Source of the DNA: Providencia rettgeri
Lineage (GTDB): Bacteria > Pseudomonadota > Gammaproteobacteria > Enterobacterales > Enterobacteriaceae
DNA: 64,000 nt
Reading direction: 5' to 3'
Assembly (NCBI RefSeq): GCF_023205015.1
Contig: NZ_CP096258.1
Location: forward strand, 1,426,001-1,490,000
Shown here: positions 18,614 to 28,753 of the stretch, piece by piece
Position numbering within the stretch: the first letter of the stretch is position 1
Layout of the letters: each line of letters begins with the position of its first letter
Program-made: the position numbers and the translations under genes
The notes under the pieces: model-generated
Told to the model about the DNA's origin: nothing
The model's database searches: none
What the model saw: only the letters and a program-made list of their open reading frames with translations

Positions 18614-20896
18614 ATGCTCAATCAAGAACTAGAGCTTAGTTTAAACGTAGCTTTTACGAAAGCGAAAGACAGTCGCCATGAGTTTATGACTGTAGAGCAC
18701 CTATTGCTGGCGTTACTGAGTAATATCTCTGCGCGCGAAGCTTTAGATGCTTGTAAGGTTGATCTTGTTGCATTACGTCAAGAACTTGAACACTTCATCG
18801 CGCAAACTACACCTTTGTTACCCGAAAATGATAGCAGAGACACCCAGCCTACGTTGAGTTTTCAGCGTGTATTACAGCGCGCTGTTTTTCATGTGCAATC
18901 CTCTGGGCGCAACGAAGTCAGCGGTGCAAATGTATTAGTGGCGATTTTTAGTGAGCAAGAGTCCCAAGCTGCGTACTTATTACGGAAACATGATGTTAGC
19001 CGCTTAGATGTGGTTAATTATATTTCTCATGGCACGATAAAAGGCGAAGAGTCGTCACCAGAACAAGATATCTCCTCTAATAGCGTGCAAAATGAAGAAC
19101 AGCCGGTCTCTGAAGACCATATGGACAACTTTACGACTAACCTGAACCAACAGGCCAAGAAGGGGAATATCGACCCGCTGGTAGGGCGTCAGGCCGAATT
19201 AGAGCGTACGATTCAAGTACTGTGTCGCCGTCGTAAAAATAACCCATTATTAGTTGGTGAATCAGGTGTTGGTAAAACGGCTATTGCCGAAGGGTTAGCG
19301 TGGCGTATTGAGCAAGATGACGTACCTGACGTCATGAAAGGCTGCACAATTTATTCATTAGATATTGGTTCATTACTGGCAGGAACCAAATACCGTGGTG
19401 ACTTTGAGAAACGCTTCAAAGCATTACTGAAAATGCTGGAAAAAGATCCAAAAAGCATTTTATTTATTGATGAAATTCACACGATCATCGGTGCAGGAGC
19501 AGCATCTGGCGGGCAAGTTGACGCGGCTAACTTAATTAAGCCATTACTATCAAGCGGGCGCATTCGTGTTATTGGTTCAACAACATACCAAGAATTCGGC
19601 AGTATTTTTGAGAAAGACAGAGCGCTGGCGCGTCGTTTCCAGAAAATTGATATTGTAGAGCCAACACCAGAAGAAACAATTCGTATCATCAATGGGTTAA
19701 AACCTAAGTATGAAGCGCACCATGATGTGCGTTATACCGCAAAAGCAATTCAAGCAGCGGTAGATTTATCTATTAAATATATCACTGATAGGCATTTGCC
19801 AGATAAAGCCATTGACGTGATTGATGAAGCAGGGGCACGAACGCGACTGGTTGCACCGAGTAAGCGTAAAAAAACCATTGGCGTGCCTGAAATTGAAACT
19901 GTCGTGGCACGTATCGCTCGCATCCCTGAAAAAACCGTATCTTCCAGCGATAAAGACAAGCTCAAGACACTTGATTCACGTTTGAAAATGTTAGTTTTTG
20001 GGCAAGACAAAGCGATAGATTCGTTGTCTGAAGCTATCAAAATGAATCGGGCAGGTCTAGGGTTAGAAAATAAACCGGTGGGCTCTTTCTTATTTGCTGG
20101 GCCGACGGGGGTAGGTAAAACCGAAGTGACCGTCCAGTTAGCGAAAGCGTTGGATATCAAATTGCTGCGATTTGATATGTCTGAATATATGGAGCGTCAC
20201 ACGGTTAGCCGCTTAATTGGCGCGCCTCCTGGCTATGTTGGGTTTGATCAGGGTGGCTTACTGACGGATGCCGTTATTAAACACCCGCATTCAGTGGTGT
20301 TGCTGGATGAAATCGAAAAAGCCCATCCTGATGTGTTTAATATCCTATTGCAGGTCATGGATCACGGTACTTTAACGGATAACAACGGCCGTAAGGCGGA
20401 TTTCCGTAATGTTGTTGTGGTAATGACAACTAATGCAGGGGTACAAGAAACTCAGCGTCGTTCTATTGGCTTTGCAGAGCAAGATAATAGCACTGATGCG
20501 ATGTCTGAGATCAAAAAGGCGTTCTCACCAGAGTTTCGTAACCGCCTTGATGGCATCATTTGGTTTAACGCATTAACCCCAGAAATTATTACGCAGGTCG
20601 TTGATAAATTTATAGTGGAATTACAAGTACAACTTGATGAAAAGGGTGTATCAATTGAAGTTAGCGCCGCGGCTCGCCGCTGGTTGTGTGAGAAAGGCTA
20701 TGATAAAGCAATGGGTGCCCGACCTATGGCTCGCACCATTCAGGACAACCTGAAAAAACCATTAGCAAACGAGCTGCTATTTGGTTCATTAACGAATGGT
20801 GGCTCTGTAAGTATCGGGCTTGATGAAAAAAGTAACACACTGACATACAACTTCAGTAGCGTGCACAAGGCCTCTCCGGAGGATGCGGTATTCTGA
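18614..20896 (+). CDS. clpA: Clp protease ATPase subunit ClpA
   Basis: A 760-residue Hsp100 unfoldase. The N-domain (about 1-145) is followed by D1 with Walker A GESGVGKTA and D2 with GPTGVGKTE; FIDEIHTI and LLDEIEKAH are the Walker B motifs. An IGL-type loop for ClpP docking is present near NRAGLGLENKP and the D2 segments. The frame opens at a GTG at 18608, but that codon is part of the GGGAGGTG ribosome site, so the ATG at 18614 (MLNQELE) is taken. Confidence 0.96.
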   Translation: MLNQELELSLNVAFTKAKDSRHEFMTVEHLLLALLSNISAREALDACKVDLVALRQELEHFIAQTTPLLPENDSRDTQPTLSFQRVLQRAVFHVQSSGRNEVSGANVLVAIFSEQESQAAYLLRKHDVSRLDVVNYISHGTIKGEESSPEQDISSNSVQNEEQPVSEDHMDNFTTNLNQQAKKGNIDPLVGRQAELERTIQVLCRRRKNNPLLVGESGVGKTAIAEGLAWRIEQDDVPDVMKGCTIYSLDIGSLLAGTKYRGDFEKRFKALLKMLEKDPKSILFIDEIHTIIGAGAASGGQVDAANLIKPLLSSGRIRVIGSTTYQEFGSIFEKDRALARRFQKIDIVEPTPEETIRIINGLKPKYEAHHDVRYTAKAIQAAVDLSIKYITDRHLPDKAIDVIDEAGARTRLVAPSKRKKTIGVPEIETVVARIARIPEKTVSSSDKDKLKTLDSRLKMLVFGQDKAIDSLSEAIKMNRAGLGLENKPVGSFLFAGPTGVGKTEVTVQLAKALDIKLLRFDMSEYMERHTVSRLIGAPPGYVGFDQGGLLTDAVIKHPHSVVLLDEIEKAHPDVFNILLQVMDHGTLTDNNGRKADFRNVVVVMTTNAGVQETQRRSIGFAEQDNSTDAMSEIKKAFSPEFRNRLDGIIWFNALTPEIITQVVDKFIVELQVQLDEKGVSIEVSAAARRWLCEKGYDKAMGARPMARTIQDNLKKPLANELLFGSLTNGGSVSIGLDEKSNTLTYNFSSVHKASPEDAVF

Positions 20897-20904
20897 CGAA
20901 TAGA

Positions 20905-20936
20905 CCACAGGTGTATCAATGCACCTGTGGTTGTCA
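20905..20936. terminator. Terminator between clpA and infA
   Basis: CCACAGGTG and CACCTGTGG form a 9-bp stem around TATCAATG, followed by TTGTC. It separates convergent clpA and infA. The serW tRNA gene that lies near here in E. coli is absent. Confidence 0.65.
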
Positions 20937-20956
20937 GGCCTTGCCTGAAGAGAATA

Positions 20957-21175
20957 TCAACGGCTACGGAAAATGATTCGGCCTTTGCTCAGGTCATAAG
21001 GTGTTAACTCTACAGTTACCTTGTCGCCTGTCAGGATGCGGATATAGTTTTTACGCATTTTTCCAGAAATATGAGCAGTCACCACGTGACCGTTTTCCAG
21101 TTCAACACGGAACATTGTGTTTGGCAGGGTATCTAAAACTGTGCCCTGCATTTCAATATTGTCTTCTTTGGCCAT
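20957..21175 (-). CDS. infA: Translation initiation factor IF-1
   Basis: A 72-residue OB-fold protein of the exact family length. MAKEDNIEMQGTVLDTLPN and GHVVTAHISGKMRKNYIRIL are near-invariant among enterobacteria. IF-1 binds the 30S A site with IF-2 and IF-3. Its upstream region is shared with the end of aat. Confidence 0.97.
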   Translation of the reverse strand: MAKEDNIEMQGTVLDTLPNTMFRVELENGHVVTAHISGKMRKNYIRILTGDKVTVELTPYDLSKGRIIFRSR

Positions 21176-21316
21176 CTAATCCTCTAAGTTTAATAACCGT
21201 GATTTTTAACGGGCAAGATAATGCCCAAAAACCCACACTAAGTAAAGAAATGTCGCATTTTAACGCGAGCTTTATTTTTACATGAGGGTATAAATTTACT
21301 ATAAAACCAATATTCG

Positions 21317-22018
21317 TTACTCGAAAATTGGCGGTATTTCAATCGATTGCGGTAACCAGCAGGCGGGGTCAATCGCTTTGTCACGCCACCGGTAAAGAAT
21401 ATGTAAAAAATCCCTACGGGATATCTCTTTCGCGCCCATCGAGGCAGTATGGTGGTTAAGTACCTGACAATCAAAAAGCTGCCCATTATAGCGCAAAAAA
21501 TGAAAATAGAATGTAATAAAAGCAAATTTAGATGCATCATTCATTCTGCTAAACATAGATTCCCCACAAAACAGGTGCCCCATGTTCACGCCATACAGGC
21601 CTCCAACGAGTTTATCGCCATACCAAGCTTCAATGGAATGCGCCATACCTGCTTGGTGTAGTGCTAAATACCCATCTTGAACTTCGGGTAAAATCCATGT
21701 GCCTTCTTGGCGTATAGAACAAGCTGCAATAACTTGCTTGAATGCATGGTTAACAGTAATGCGATAAGTCTGCTTTTTTAAAACTTTCTTCATTGACCGG
21801 CTAATATGGAGTTCACCAACCATGAGTACGGCTCTAGGGTCTGGAGACCACCATAAAGGCATCTCTCCAGGATTAAACCAAGGAAAGATACCATCATAAT
21901 AAGCAGCTTGCAGCCTTTTTGATGAAAGATCTCCGCCAATCGCTAATAAGCCATTGGGCTCCCGCATCGCTTCAGACACAGGAGGGAATAAATAGGAGTC
22001 ATCATCTAATTGGTACAT
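21317..22018 (-). CDS. aat: Leucyl/phenylalanyl-tRNA-protein transferase
   Basis: A 233-residue transferase that adds Leu or Phe to proteins with N-terminal Arg or Lys, making substrates for ClpS/ClpAP, which are encoded nearby. FPPVSEAMREPNGLLAIGGDLSS, YDGIFPWFNPGEMPLWWSPDPRAVL and GGLYGVNMGHLFCGESMFS are the family signatures. It starts 7 bp after cydC ends and is probably part of the cydDC-aat transcript. Confidence 0.95.
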   Translation of the reverse strand: MYQLDDDSYLFPPVSEAMREPNGLLAIGGDLSSKRLQAAYYDGIFPWFNPGEMPLWWSPDPRAVLMVGELHISRSMKKVLKKQTYRITVNHAFKQVIAACSIRQEGTWILPEVQDGYLALHQAGMAHSIEAWYGDKLVGGLYGVNMGHLFCGESMFSRMNDASKFAFITFYFHFLRYNGQLFDCQVLNHHTASMGAKEISRRDFLHILYRWRDKAIDPACWLPQSIEIPPIFE

Positions 22019-22025
22019 ATATGCC

Positions 22026-23774
22026 TCAGAGCGGTTGCTGTGCCCAGTGGCGCTGGCGGAACTGATAATACTGGCCTTGCATAGCTAACAGCGCTTTATG
22101 GGTACCTTGTTCGATGATTTTACCATTATCCATCACACAAATGTTATCCATTTCCTCTAAGCCCTGCATACGGTGAGTAATGACAATTAATGTCTTATCA
22201 GCACATTTTTCTTTGAGTAGCGCTAAAATCTGTTGTTCAGTTTGTGCATCAAGCCCTTCTGTTGGTTCATCCATTAGAATTAATGGTGTGTTATGTAACA
22301 GCGCACGAGCAATGCCTAAGCGGCGTTGTTCCCCTCCAGAAAGTTGTCTACCGCCTTCACCCATCCACGCATTAAGCTTTAATTCGTTTTCTAATAAATT
22401 ACCTAAGCCAACTTGCTGTAATACTTCGTTTAATTCGACATCAGACGCTTGTTCATTGGCGAGTAATAAATTATTGCGTAATGTATCACTAAAGACATGA
22501 ACCCGTTGTGGCACAACAGACATCATATTACGTAACGATTTTTCGCTAAATTCGTTAATAGGCGTGTCATTTAAGTAAATACTGCCGCTATCGACATCCC
22601 AAGCACGGGTTAATAATTGGAGTAGCGTTGATTTACCGCAGCCCGTTTTACCTAATAAAGCAAGGTGTTGGCCTTTATTTAACGTTAAAGACACATTGTG
22701 AAGAACAGCAAATGGCTGTTCTGGGTAGGTAAATGAAATATTATCGACAGTCAGTTTTTCTAATGTTGCGATTGATGGACTTTCACTTGGGAACGTCACC
22801 TCAGGTTTCGCGGTCATTAACTGAGAAACGCGGGTCGCAGACGCAATCACTTGCCCCATATGTTGGAAGGCAACAGCAACAGGGCCTAATGCTTCGAAAG
22901 CGGCCAACGCACAGAAAACAAATAAAGCAATCAGTGCCCCCGGTTTAGTATCGCCCCCTACATGTTCAGCTGCCATCCAAAGGAGCAGTGTTGCAGTGAT
23001 CCCAGAGGCAAACAAAATAATGGCTTGAGATAACCCAGTGAGTGCCGCTTGCTGCTGTTGGCGTACTTGCCATTTTTTTTCAATGTTAAGCAAATTTTGG
23101 CGAAAACGTTCTGTGGCACTAAATAATGTTAACTCAGCTTGTCCTTGCAGTGCCGAGGTTAAAATAGTGCGATAACTTCCACGCAATTCGGTTAGCTCAC
23201 GGCCAATGGGCTTTCCTGCACGATAAAATATAAATGGCATGGTAAACAGTAAAAACAGCATGATGCCACCAAGAGTCCACGCAAGACGAGGGTCAAGATA
23301 ACTTAAACCAAAAATAAGGACAAAGGTAACAAAAAAGGCCGTAACGATCGGCGATAATACACGTAAATAGAGGTGATCTAGGGTCTCTACGTCAGCGACC
23401 AGACGATTGAGTAACTCCCCTTGGCGAAAACGACTGATTCCACCCGGCGAAAGGGGCAATACTTTACTAAAAGCAAAAACTCGTAAATGAGCAAGCACCT
23501 TAAAGGTCGCATCGTGGCTAACTAAGCGTTCTCCATAACGGCCTGCGGTACGAAAAATCGCAGCACCACGGACACCCGCCGCGGGTAACATGTAATTAAA
23601 ATAATAAATACCCGGAAACCCCGCAATTGCGGTTCCAGCTAAAAACCAACCGGAAAGGGTAAGTAAACCAATACTCGCCAGTAAGGTCACAATTGCTAAT
23701 ATGATGCCTAACGTAATTAAAAACCAATGGCGGCGGTAAAGGGCTAAGAAAGGTAATAAAATTTTCATTATCAA
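22026..23774 (-). CDS. cydC: Heterodimeric ABC exporter subunit CydC
   Basis: A 582-residue ABC half-exporter: six hydrophobic helices in the first 310 residues, then an ATPase domain with GKTGCGKST, LSGGEQRRLGIARALL and LILMDEPTEGLD. With CydD it exports cysteine and glutathione and is needed for cytochrome bd assembly. It overlaps cydD by 4 bp. Confidence 0.94.
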   Translation of the reverse strand: MIMKILLPFLALYRRHWFLITLGIILAIVTLLASIGLLTLSGWFLAGTAIAGFPGIYYFNYMLPAAGVRGAAIFRTAGRYGERLVSHDATFKVLAHLRVFAFSKVLPLSPGGISRFRQGELLNRLVADVETLDHLYLRVLSPIVTAFFVTFVLIFGLSYLDPRLAWTLGGIMLFLLFTMPFIFYRAGKPIGRELTELRGSYRTILTSALQGQAELTLFSATERFRQNLLNIEKKWQVRQQQQAALTGLSQAIILFASGITATLLLWMAAEHVGGDTKPGALIALFVFCALAAFEALGPVAVAFQHMGQVIASATRVSQLMTAKPEVTFPSESPSIATLEKLTVDNISFTYPEQPFAVLHNVSLTLNKGQHLALLGKTGCGKSTLLQLLTRAWDVDSGSIYLNDTPINEFSEKSLRNMMSVVPQRVHVFSDTLRNNLLLANEQASDVELNEVLQQVGLGNLLENELKLNAWMGEGGRQLSGGEQRRLGIARALLHNTPLILMDEPTEGLDAQTEQQILALLKEKCADKTLIVITHRMQGLEEMDNICVMDNGKIIEQGTHKALLAMQGQYYQFRQRHWAQQPL

Positions 23775-25537
23775 AGCTCCTCACTGCGGTGGGCAAGTAA
23801 CTGGGCAAAAGTGCCTTCTGACTGACTCAATTGTGTGTAATTACCTTGTTGAATGATTTGCCCATTAGCCATTACCCAAATTTGGTCGTAATCAAGGGTT
23901 TCTTCCAGTAAATGGGTGACTAAGAGGGTCGTTTGCTGGCTTGATAGCTGGTTAAGTGCCTGCATGACACGTTGCTCACTGTGGGAGTCTAAGCTTGCGG
24001 CGGGCTCATCTAAAAGTAGCATACGAGAGGGTTTCAACAGGGTTCGAGCAACGGCAACTCGCTGAGCTTGGCCGACTGAAAGACGGGCAGCATAGTCACC
24101 GAGTTTGGTATTTAGACCGTCAGGCAAATGGGCTAAGAATTCGGAAACATAGGCATTATCAATAGCCTGTTGAATTTCTGCCTCTGTAGCATTTGGCTTG
24201 CCTAAACAGATGTTTTCAACCAGTGTTTGCTCTGGAAGGTGAGGGTTTTGCCCAACCCAACCCAGTAATTCACGCCATTTATCAGGGCATAATTCACGAA
24301 GTTCAATACCATTTACGGTGATAGAGCCGCGATAAGGTAAAAAACCTAACAATAAATTCAGTAATGAGCTTTTTCCTGCGCCACTTTGGCCCACAATGGC
24401 AATACGCTGTTGTGGTTCAATATTGAAATCTAACGGCCCTGCAAGGCGTACACCGTCATGGGATAAAATTTCTAACTGTTTAGCTTGAATATAGATAGCC
24501 TCATCGCTCAGAGTTTGGGTGCCTTGTTGAGCGCTTTGTTCTCCATCACTGCTTAATAACGTTTCGAGTGTTTCAGCGGCACCAACAGCTTGCGCTTTGG
24601 CGTGGTAGTACGTACCAAGATCACGCAATGGTTGGAAAAACTCTGGCGAAAGTATCAGTGCAAGAAAACCAGCAAACAGTGTGACAGGCAAACCATAGCT
24701 ACCAAAGTTCATTTCGCCAAGATAGGAAAATCCAAAATAGACGGCAACAACAGCAATCGAAATTGACGCAAAAAACTCAAGTACGCCTGAAGACAGAAAT
24801 GCCATTCTGAGTACTTCCATTGTTCTGGAACGAAAATCCTCTGTTGACTCGCGAATTTGCTTAATTTCTGCTTTTTCACGAAAAAATAACCGTAAGGTAT
24901 CTAGGCCTCGTAACCTATCAAGAAAACTGCCACTTAAACGGCCTAATGCAATAAAATTACGACGGTTAGCGTCTGCCGCACCTAAGCCGACTAATGCCAT
25001 AAAAATCGGGATCAGCGGGGCAGTGACAAATAAAATAAGGGCGGCCGCCCAGTTAAATGGGAAAATAGCAATCAGGATCATAATGGGGATGATCCCAGCT
25101 AAATACATTTGGGGAAGATAGCGTGAATAGTAATCTTGCATGTCTTCAATTTGTTCAAGAATAATCGTAGCCCAACTGCCCGCAGGCTTACCTTTTACCC
25201 ACACAGGGCCAACTTCTTGAAGTTTATCGAGTACCATGGTGCGTATTTCTTGGCGTACAACTTGGCCACAACGAAAGCCAACACGTTCTCGTATATAAGT
25301 GACAATTGCGCGTAAGACGAAAACGCAGATCAAAAGCATAAAAGGGGTTAATAGCTGTTCTCGAGGAACGTTATCCATAATCAATGCTTGTAAGATAACA
25401 GCTAAGAACCAGGCTTGAGCAATAATCAGTAATCCGCTCAAAATGCCTAGTAACATAGAGATCCGCAACCAGCGCTTGGCAGGGGCACTGTGTTGTTTTA
25501 ACCAACGTACCAATTCAGTCTGTCTTGATTTATCCAT
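23771..25537 (-). CDS. cydD: Heterodimeric ABC exporter subunit CydD
   Basis: A 588-residue partner of CydC. The membrane domain includes RVGFRCGQVVRQEIRT and AGIIPIMILIAIFPFNW; the ATPase domain shows GQSGAGKSS, a degenerate signature LSVGQAQRVAVARTLL (Val where Gly is usual) and LLLDEPAASLD. First gene of cydD-cydC-aat. In E. coli trxB lies close by, as here, but an 800-bp spacer has opened between them. Confidence 0.94.
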   Translation of the reverse strand: MDKSRQTELVRWLKQHSAPAKRWLRISMLLGILSGLLIIAQAWFLAVILQALIMDNVPREQLLTPFMLLICVFVLRAIVTYIRERVGFRCGQVVRQEIRTMVLDKLQEVGPVWVKGKPAGSWATIILEQIEDMQDYYSRYLPQMYLAGIIPIMILIAIFPFNWAAALILFVTAPLIPIFMALVGLGAADANRRNFIALGRLSGSFLDRLRGLDTLRLFFREKAEIKQIRESTEDFRSRTMEVLRMAFLSSGVLEFFASISIAVVAVYFGFSYLGEMNFGSYGLPVTLFAGFLALILSPEFFQPLRDLGTYYHAKAQAVGAAETLETLLSSDGEQSAQQGTQTLSDEAIYIQAKQLEILSHDGVRLAGPLDFNIEPQQRIAIVGQSGAGKSSLLNLLLGFLPYRGSITVNGIELRELCPDKWRELLGWVGQNPHLPEQTLVENICLGKPNATEAEIQQAIDNAYVSEFLAHLPDGLNTKLGDYAARLSVGQAQRVAVARTLLKPSRMLLLDEPAASLDSHSEQRVMQALNQLSSQQTTLLVTHLLEETLDYDQIWVMANGQIIQQGNYTQLSQSEGTFAQLLAHRSEEL

Positions 25538-25938
25538 AATGATTTAGTTAGCAGGTGTAGTTTTAATGTCATTGAGTATAGTTAGGAAGTACCAACCTAA
25601 CGTTGCTTTTACCATGCGTTAATTCAGCAGGGCTGTTTTAAACCGCATGAGAACGATAACTTTTTGATCGAGTCACGCATTGGGTAATTATAAGGAAATC
25701 TGCGTTTTTGATCTTACCCATAAATTCGAGTATTAGGCTACATCATAACAGCTTCGTCACCATATGTTGCATAATAAAAGTGGGTTATTTAAAGTGATTT
25801 GTGTTTTGTTATAAAATTGTTTTGTAAAGGTAAATTTAATATTTCAGTAGAGATTGATATGTAATAATATTGGGATGTTACTGTATTTTTACTTAATGAA
25901 AAGACGGCTTAACAAAGAATGTTAAGCCGCCAGCATTT
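25538..25938. other. Spacer upstream of cydD
   Basis: About 400 bp of AT-rich sequence that should contain the cydDC promoter. No ORF, RNA gene or repeat is convincing. Confidence 0.55.
25906..25928 (-). terminator. Hairpin after a small membrane ORF
   Basis: GGCTTAAC and GTTAAGCC pair around AAAGAAT; on the minus strand TCTTTTC follows. It lies 10 bp past the stop of the small ORF at 25939 and supports a transcript there. Confidence 0.55.
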
Positions 25939-26154
25939 TTAATTAGAATTAAGAACAAGGTCTATTATTAACCATAATGTTGAGAAAAAAATGGCGGATT
26001 TTACATGAGTAATTAGGTCGCTTATTGCATAAGGAACAAAAATTGTGAGCAAAATAGTGAGGTATATGGCGGTGCTTAATTGGCTGCGAAGACGATGTCT
26101 TGGATCGCGGAAAGTAAGACAATAGTAAAAGAAAAATAACCGCGATGGCATCAC
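25939..26154 (-). CDS. Small hypothetical membrane protein
   Basis: Up to 71 residues, with a basic N-terminal half and two hydrophobic segments (about 28-45 and 50-67). I do not recognise it. A GTG/ATG pair starts it without a good ribosome site, and an overlapping frame carries a competing ORF (25949-26176). The hydrophobic segments and the hairpin immediately downstream favour this frame, but the gene may be degraded or spurious. Confidence 0.35.
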   Translation of the reverse strand: MMPSRLFFFYYCLTFRDPRHRLRSQLSTAIYLTILLTIFVPYAISDLITHVKSAIFFSTLWLIIDLVLNSN

Positions 26155-26291
26155 GTTCTATGTGTTGCCCATACATTGTATTAATTAATGTTATGCAAAA
26201 ACAGTATAGGCAGTATTAAAGAAGTTCAGTATAAATTTGCTCTTAAAAATATATGTAAAACTAATAGTTAAGATTGGTATTTAAAATAATA

Positions 26292-26328
26292 AAATAGGCT
26301 TCAAATGATTAAAATTTGAAGCCTATTT
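26292..26328 (-). terminator. trxB terminator
   Basis: AAATAGGCTTCAAAT and ATTTGAAGCCTATTT form a perfect 15-bp stem with loop GATTAAA, 20 bp after the trxB stop. T-runs on both sides suit either direction. Confidence 0.88.
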
Positions 26329-26347
26329 AAATCATAGCCATTAATGG

Positions 26348-27307
26348 TTATTTAGATGCTAAACCATCTAGATAACGTTCGGCATCTAAGGCTGCCATAC
26401 AACCTGTGCCCGCAGACGTAATTGCTTGGCGGTATATATGGTCCATGACATCACCTGCAGCAAACACACCTTCAACAGAGGTTTGAGTTGCATTACCTTG
26501 GGTGCCAGATTGTACTTTAATATAACCGTTATCTAAATCTAGTTGCCCTGCAAAGATGCCTGTATTTGGGCTGTGGCCGATGGCAATAAACGCCCCCATG
26601 ACAGGGATATCTTCAGTTGTATGTGTTTTAGTACACTCTAAACGCACACCGGTTACGCCCATATCATCACCTAATACTTCATTTAATGTACGGTCTGTAT
26701 GCAGAATAATATTACCGTTTTCAACTTTATCCATTAAACGATTGATAAGGATTTTTTCTGCACGGAAACTATCACGACGATGAATAAGATGCACTTCTGA
26801 AGCGATATTAGAAAGATACAATGCTTCTTCTACCGCTGTGTTTCCACCGCCAACGACAGCGACTTTTTGGTTACGATAGAAAAAACCATCACAGGTTGCA
26901 CAAGCTGAAACGCCACGGCCTTTGAACGCTTCTTCTGAAGGCAGACCGATATAACGCGCGGAAGCCCCTGTTGCAATAATCAAAGCGTCACAGGTATATT
27001 CATTTTCATCGCCAATTAAACGGAAAGGACGTTGTTTTAAGTCCACTTTTTGGATATGGTCAGAAATGATTTCGGTTTCAAATTTTGCTGCGTGCTCATG
27101 CATGCGTTCCATAAGCCCTGGACCAGTTAAACCTTCTGGGTCACCAGGCCAGTTTTCAACGTCAGTTGTGGTGGTCAATTGACCGCCTTTTTCCACCCCA
27201 GTAATCAAAGCTGGGTTTAAGTTTGCACGTGCGGCATAAACTGCTGCAGTATAGCCCGCAGGGCCAGAACCAAGAATGATTAACTTGCGATGTGTTGTTG
27301 TGCTCAT
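26348..27307 (-). CDS. trxB: Thioredoxin reductase
   Basis: A 319-residue FAD/NADPH flavoenzyme that reduces thioredoxin. GSGPAGYTAAVYAARA binds FAD, CATCDG (near residue 135) is the redox-active CxxC, VGGGNTAVEEAL binds NADPH and GVFAAGDVMD is the C-terminal FAD motif. Length is the family norm. It is divergent from lrp. Confidence 0.97.
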   Translation of the reverse strand: MSTTTHRKLIILGSGPAGYTAAVYAARANLNPALITGVEKGGQLTTTTDVENWPGDPEGLTGPGLMERMHEHAAKFETEIISDHIQKVDLKQRPFRLIGDENEYTCDALIIATGASARYIGLPSEEAFKGRGVSACATCDGFFYRNQKVAVVGGGNTAVEEALYLSNIASEVHLIHRRDSFRAEKILINRLMDKVENGNIILHTDRTLNEVLGDDMGVTGVRLECTKTHTTEDIPVMGAFIAIGHSPNTGIFAGQLDLDNGYIKVQSGTQGNATQTSVEGVFAAGDVMDHIYRQAITSAGTGCMAALDAERYLDGLASK

Positions 27308-27833
27308 GAATTCCTCTTTAATCTAAAAAGCATTTACAAGATTGTAGGAGAAATAAGAGACTAACAAAAGTGGTTTAAGTATAAGTTAGTTTTATTTAGC
27401 TTATTTTATCAATAGGTAATGCCTATAAAATGTAACAAAAAGTTACTTGTGTCACGCATCACAATTTTTAGGAATTATCTTGAATTAAGGCTGCGAAACG
27501 TTTTACTGGAAAAAAAAGCGAAATCTTGTACTGATTTTTATTCATTTGCTTTGACAATCGGCTGCGCATTTGCGAAAACATCAGTGTAAGAGTTAATTAT
27601 CTAGCGGATAAATGGAAATGGCGCATTTTTGTTCTTATTGGAAGATTAACTTTACACTACTTACAAATTTAAAAGACAAGTAAAAATTGTGGGTGATACT
27701 TACATTCACACTAACTTCAGCATTATGAATAAAATTTGCTCCTGAACACAAATTCCTAAATGAATAAAGGTGGTGGCTAAGGTGCTTATTTTAAGATGTA
27801 GAAAATAACAATTAGAGAAAGAGAGATAAAGAG
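27308..27833. other. Divergent intergenic region trxB / lrp
   Basis: About 525 bp, AT-rich, with the promoters of trxB and lrp. In E. coli lrp has a long leader and is autoregulated; degenerate Lrp sites cannot be placed by eye. No ORF or RNA gene was seen. Confidence 0.6.
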
Positions 27834-28328
27834 ATGATTGACAATAAAAAGCGTCCTGGCAAAGACCTTGACCGTATCGACAGGAATATATTAAACGAGC
27901 TACAAAAAGACGGGCGAATTTCTAACGTAGAATTATCTAAACGAGTGGGGCTATCACCAACACCTTGTTTAGAGCGTGTACGTCGTCTTGAGAGACAAGG
28001 ATTTATCTCTGGCTATACGGCGTTATTAAACCCACACTACTTAGATGCATCTTTGCTTGTATTTGTTGAGATTACACTCAACCGTGGCGCTGCAGATGTG
28101 TTTGAGCAATTCAACACTGCAGTTCAAAAACTGGAAGAAATTCAAGAATGTCACTTAGTTTCTGGTGACTTTGACTACTTGTTGAAAACGCGTGTGCCTG
28201 ATATGTCCGCATATCGTAAACTTTTAGGTGAAACTCTGTTACGTTTACCAGGCGTGAACGATACTCGCACCTATGTCGTTATGGAAGAAGTTAAACAAAG
28301 CAATCGTTTAGTGATCAAAACTCGCTAA
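27834..28328 (+). CDS. lrp: Leucine-responsive regulatory protein
   Basis: A 164-residue global regulator, same length as E. coli Lrp. The helix-turn-helix (ILNELQKDGRISNVELSKRVGLSPTPCLERVRRLE) occupies residues 15-50, and the RAM/AsnC effector domain follows (VEITLNRGAADVFEQF, SGDFDYLLKTRVPDM). It governs amino-acid, fimbrial and nitrogen genes. A ribosome site GAGAGATAAAGAG precedes the ATG. Confidence 0.97.
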   Translation: MIDNKKRPGKDLDRIDRNILNELQKDGRISNVELSKRVGLSPTPCLERVRRLERQGFISGYTALLNPHYLDASLLVFVEITLNRGAADVFEQFNTAVQKLEEIQECHLVSGDFDYLLKTRVPDMSAYRKLLGETLLRLPGVNDTRTYVVMEEVKQSNRLVIKTR

Positions 28329-28753
28329 TTATTGCTTTTTTAACCTCAATTCAGCACAGCATTTCAGCTTTGTTGCCGCACTGCAGTTTCAACGCTGAGT
28401 TTACTCAGCGTTGTTCCGTTTTTCTCACCTCATCTGTTGCTTTATCAAAACGCCGTATTTTGTTGTTTAATAGCTTCAATTGGTTGCTATCTAAAACTTT
28501 CTATTGTGTTTTACGTCAATTACTTAGCAATTGATAAATTTTATTTCCAATTTATTGATTCTAAAGCTATAAATATTTAGGATTTTTGACGAGAAATAGA
28601 AATTGAATCATCATACATTAGATGGAATACTGCATCTTAGTGCTTTGGTGAGGCCCTGATTTCCCTTAGTCGTTGTAAAGCAGGCAGAGTCAGGGGTTTA
28701 ATGGTAGAATAAATCTAAGTTAGTCAAGAACATCAGTTAGCAAAGAAACAATA
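28329..28753. other. lrp / ftsK intergenic region
   Basis: 425 bp. It begins with the lrp terminator (28391) and should end with the ftsK promoter. Nothing else was recognised; in particular I found no LexA box of the CTG-N10-CAG form. Confidence 0.55.
28391..28424 (+). terminator. lrp terminator
   Basis: AACGCTGAG and CTCAGCGTT pair around TTTA, followed by GTTCCGTTTTTCT. Confidence 0.82.

Noticed and set aside
20897..20956. A serW tRNA gene between clpA and infA as in E. coli
   Set aside because: Only 60 bp separate the genes, filled by a terminator hairpin.
25949..26176. A 75-codon frame overlapping the small membrane ORF
   Set aside because: The other frame has better hydrophobic segments and a hairpin right after its stop; this one shows no coherent protein. 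A frameshift joining the two was considered but cannot be shown.
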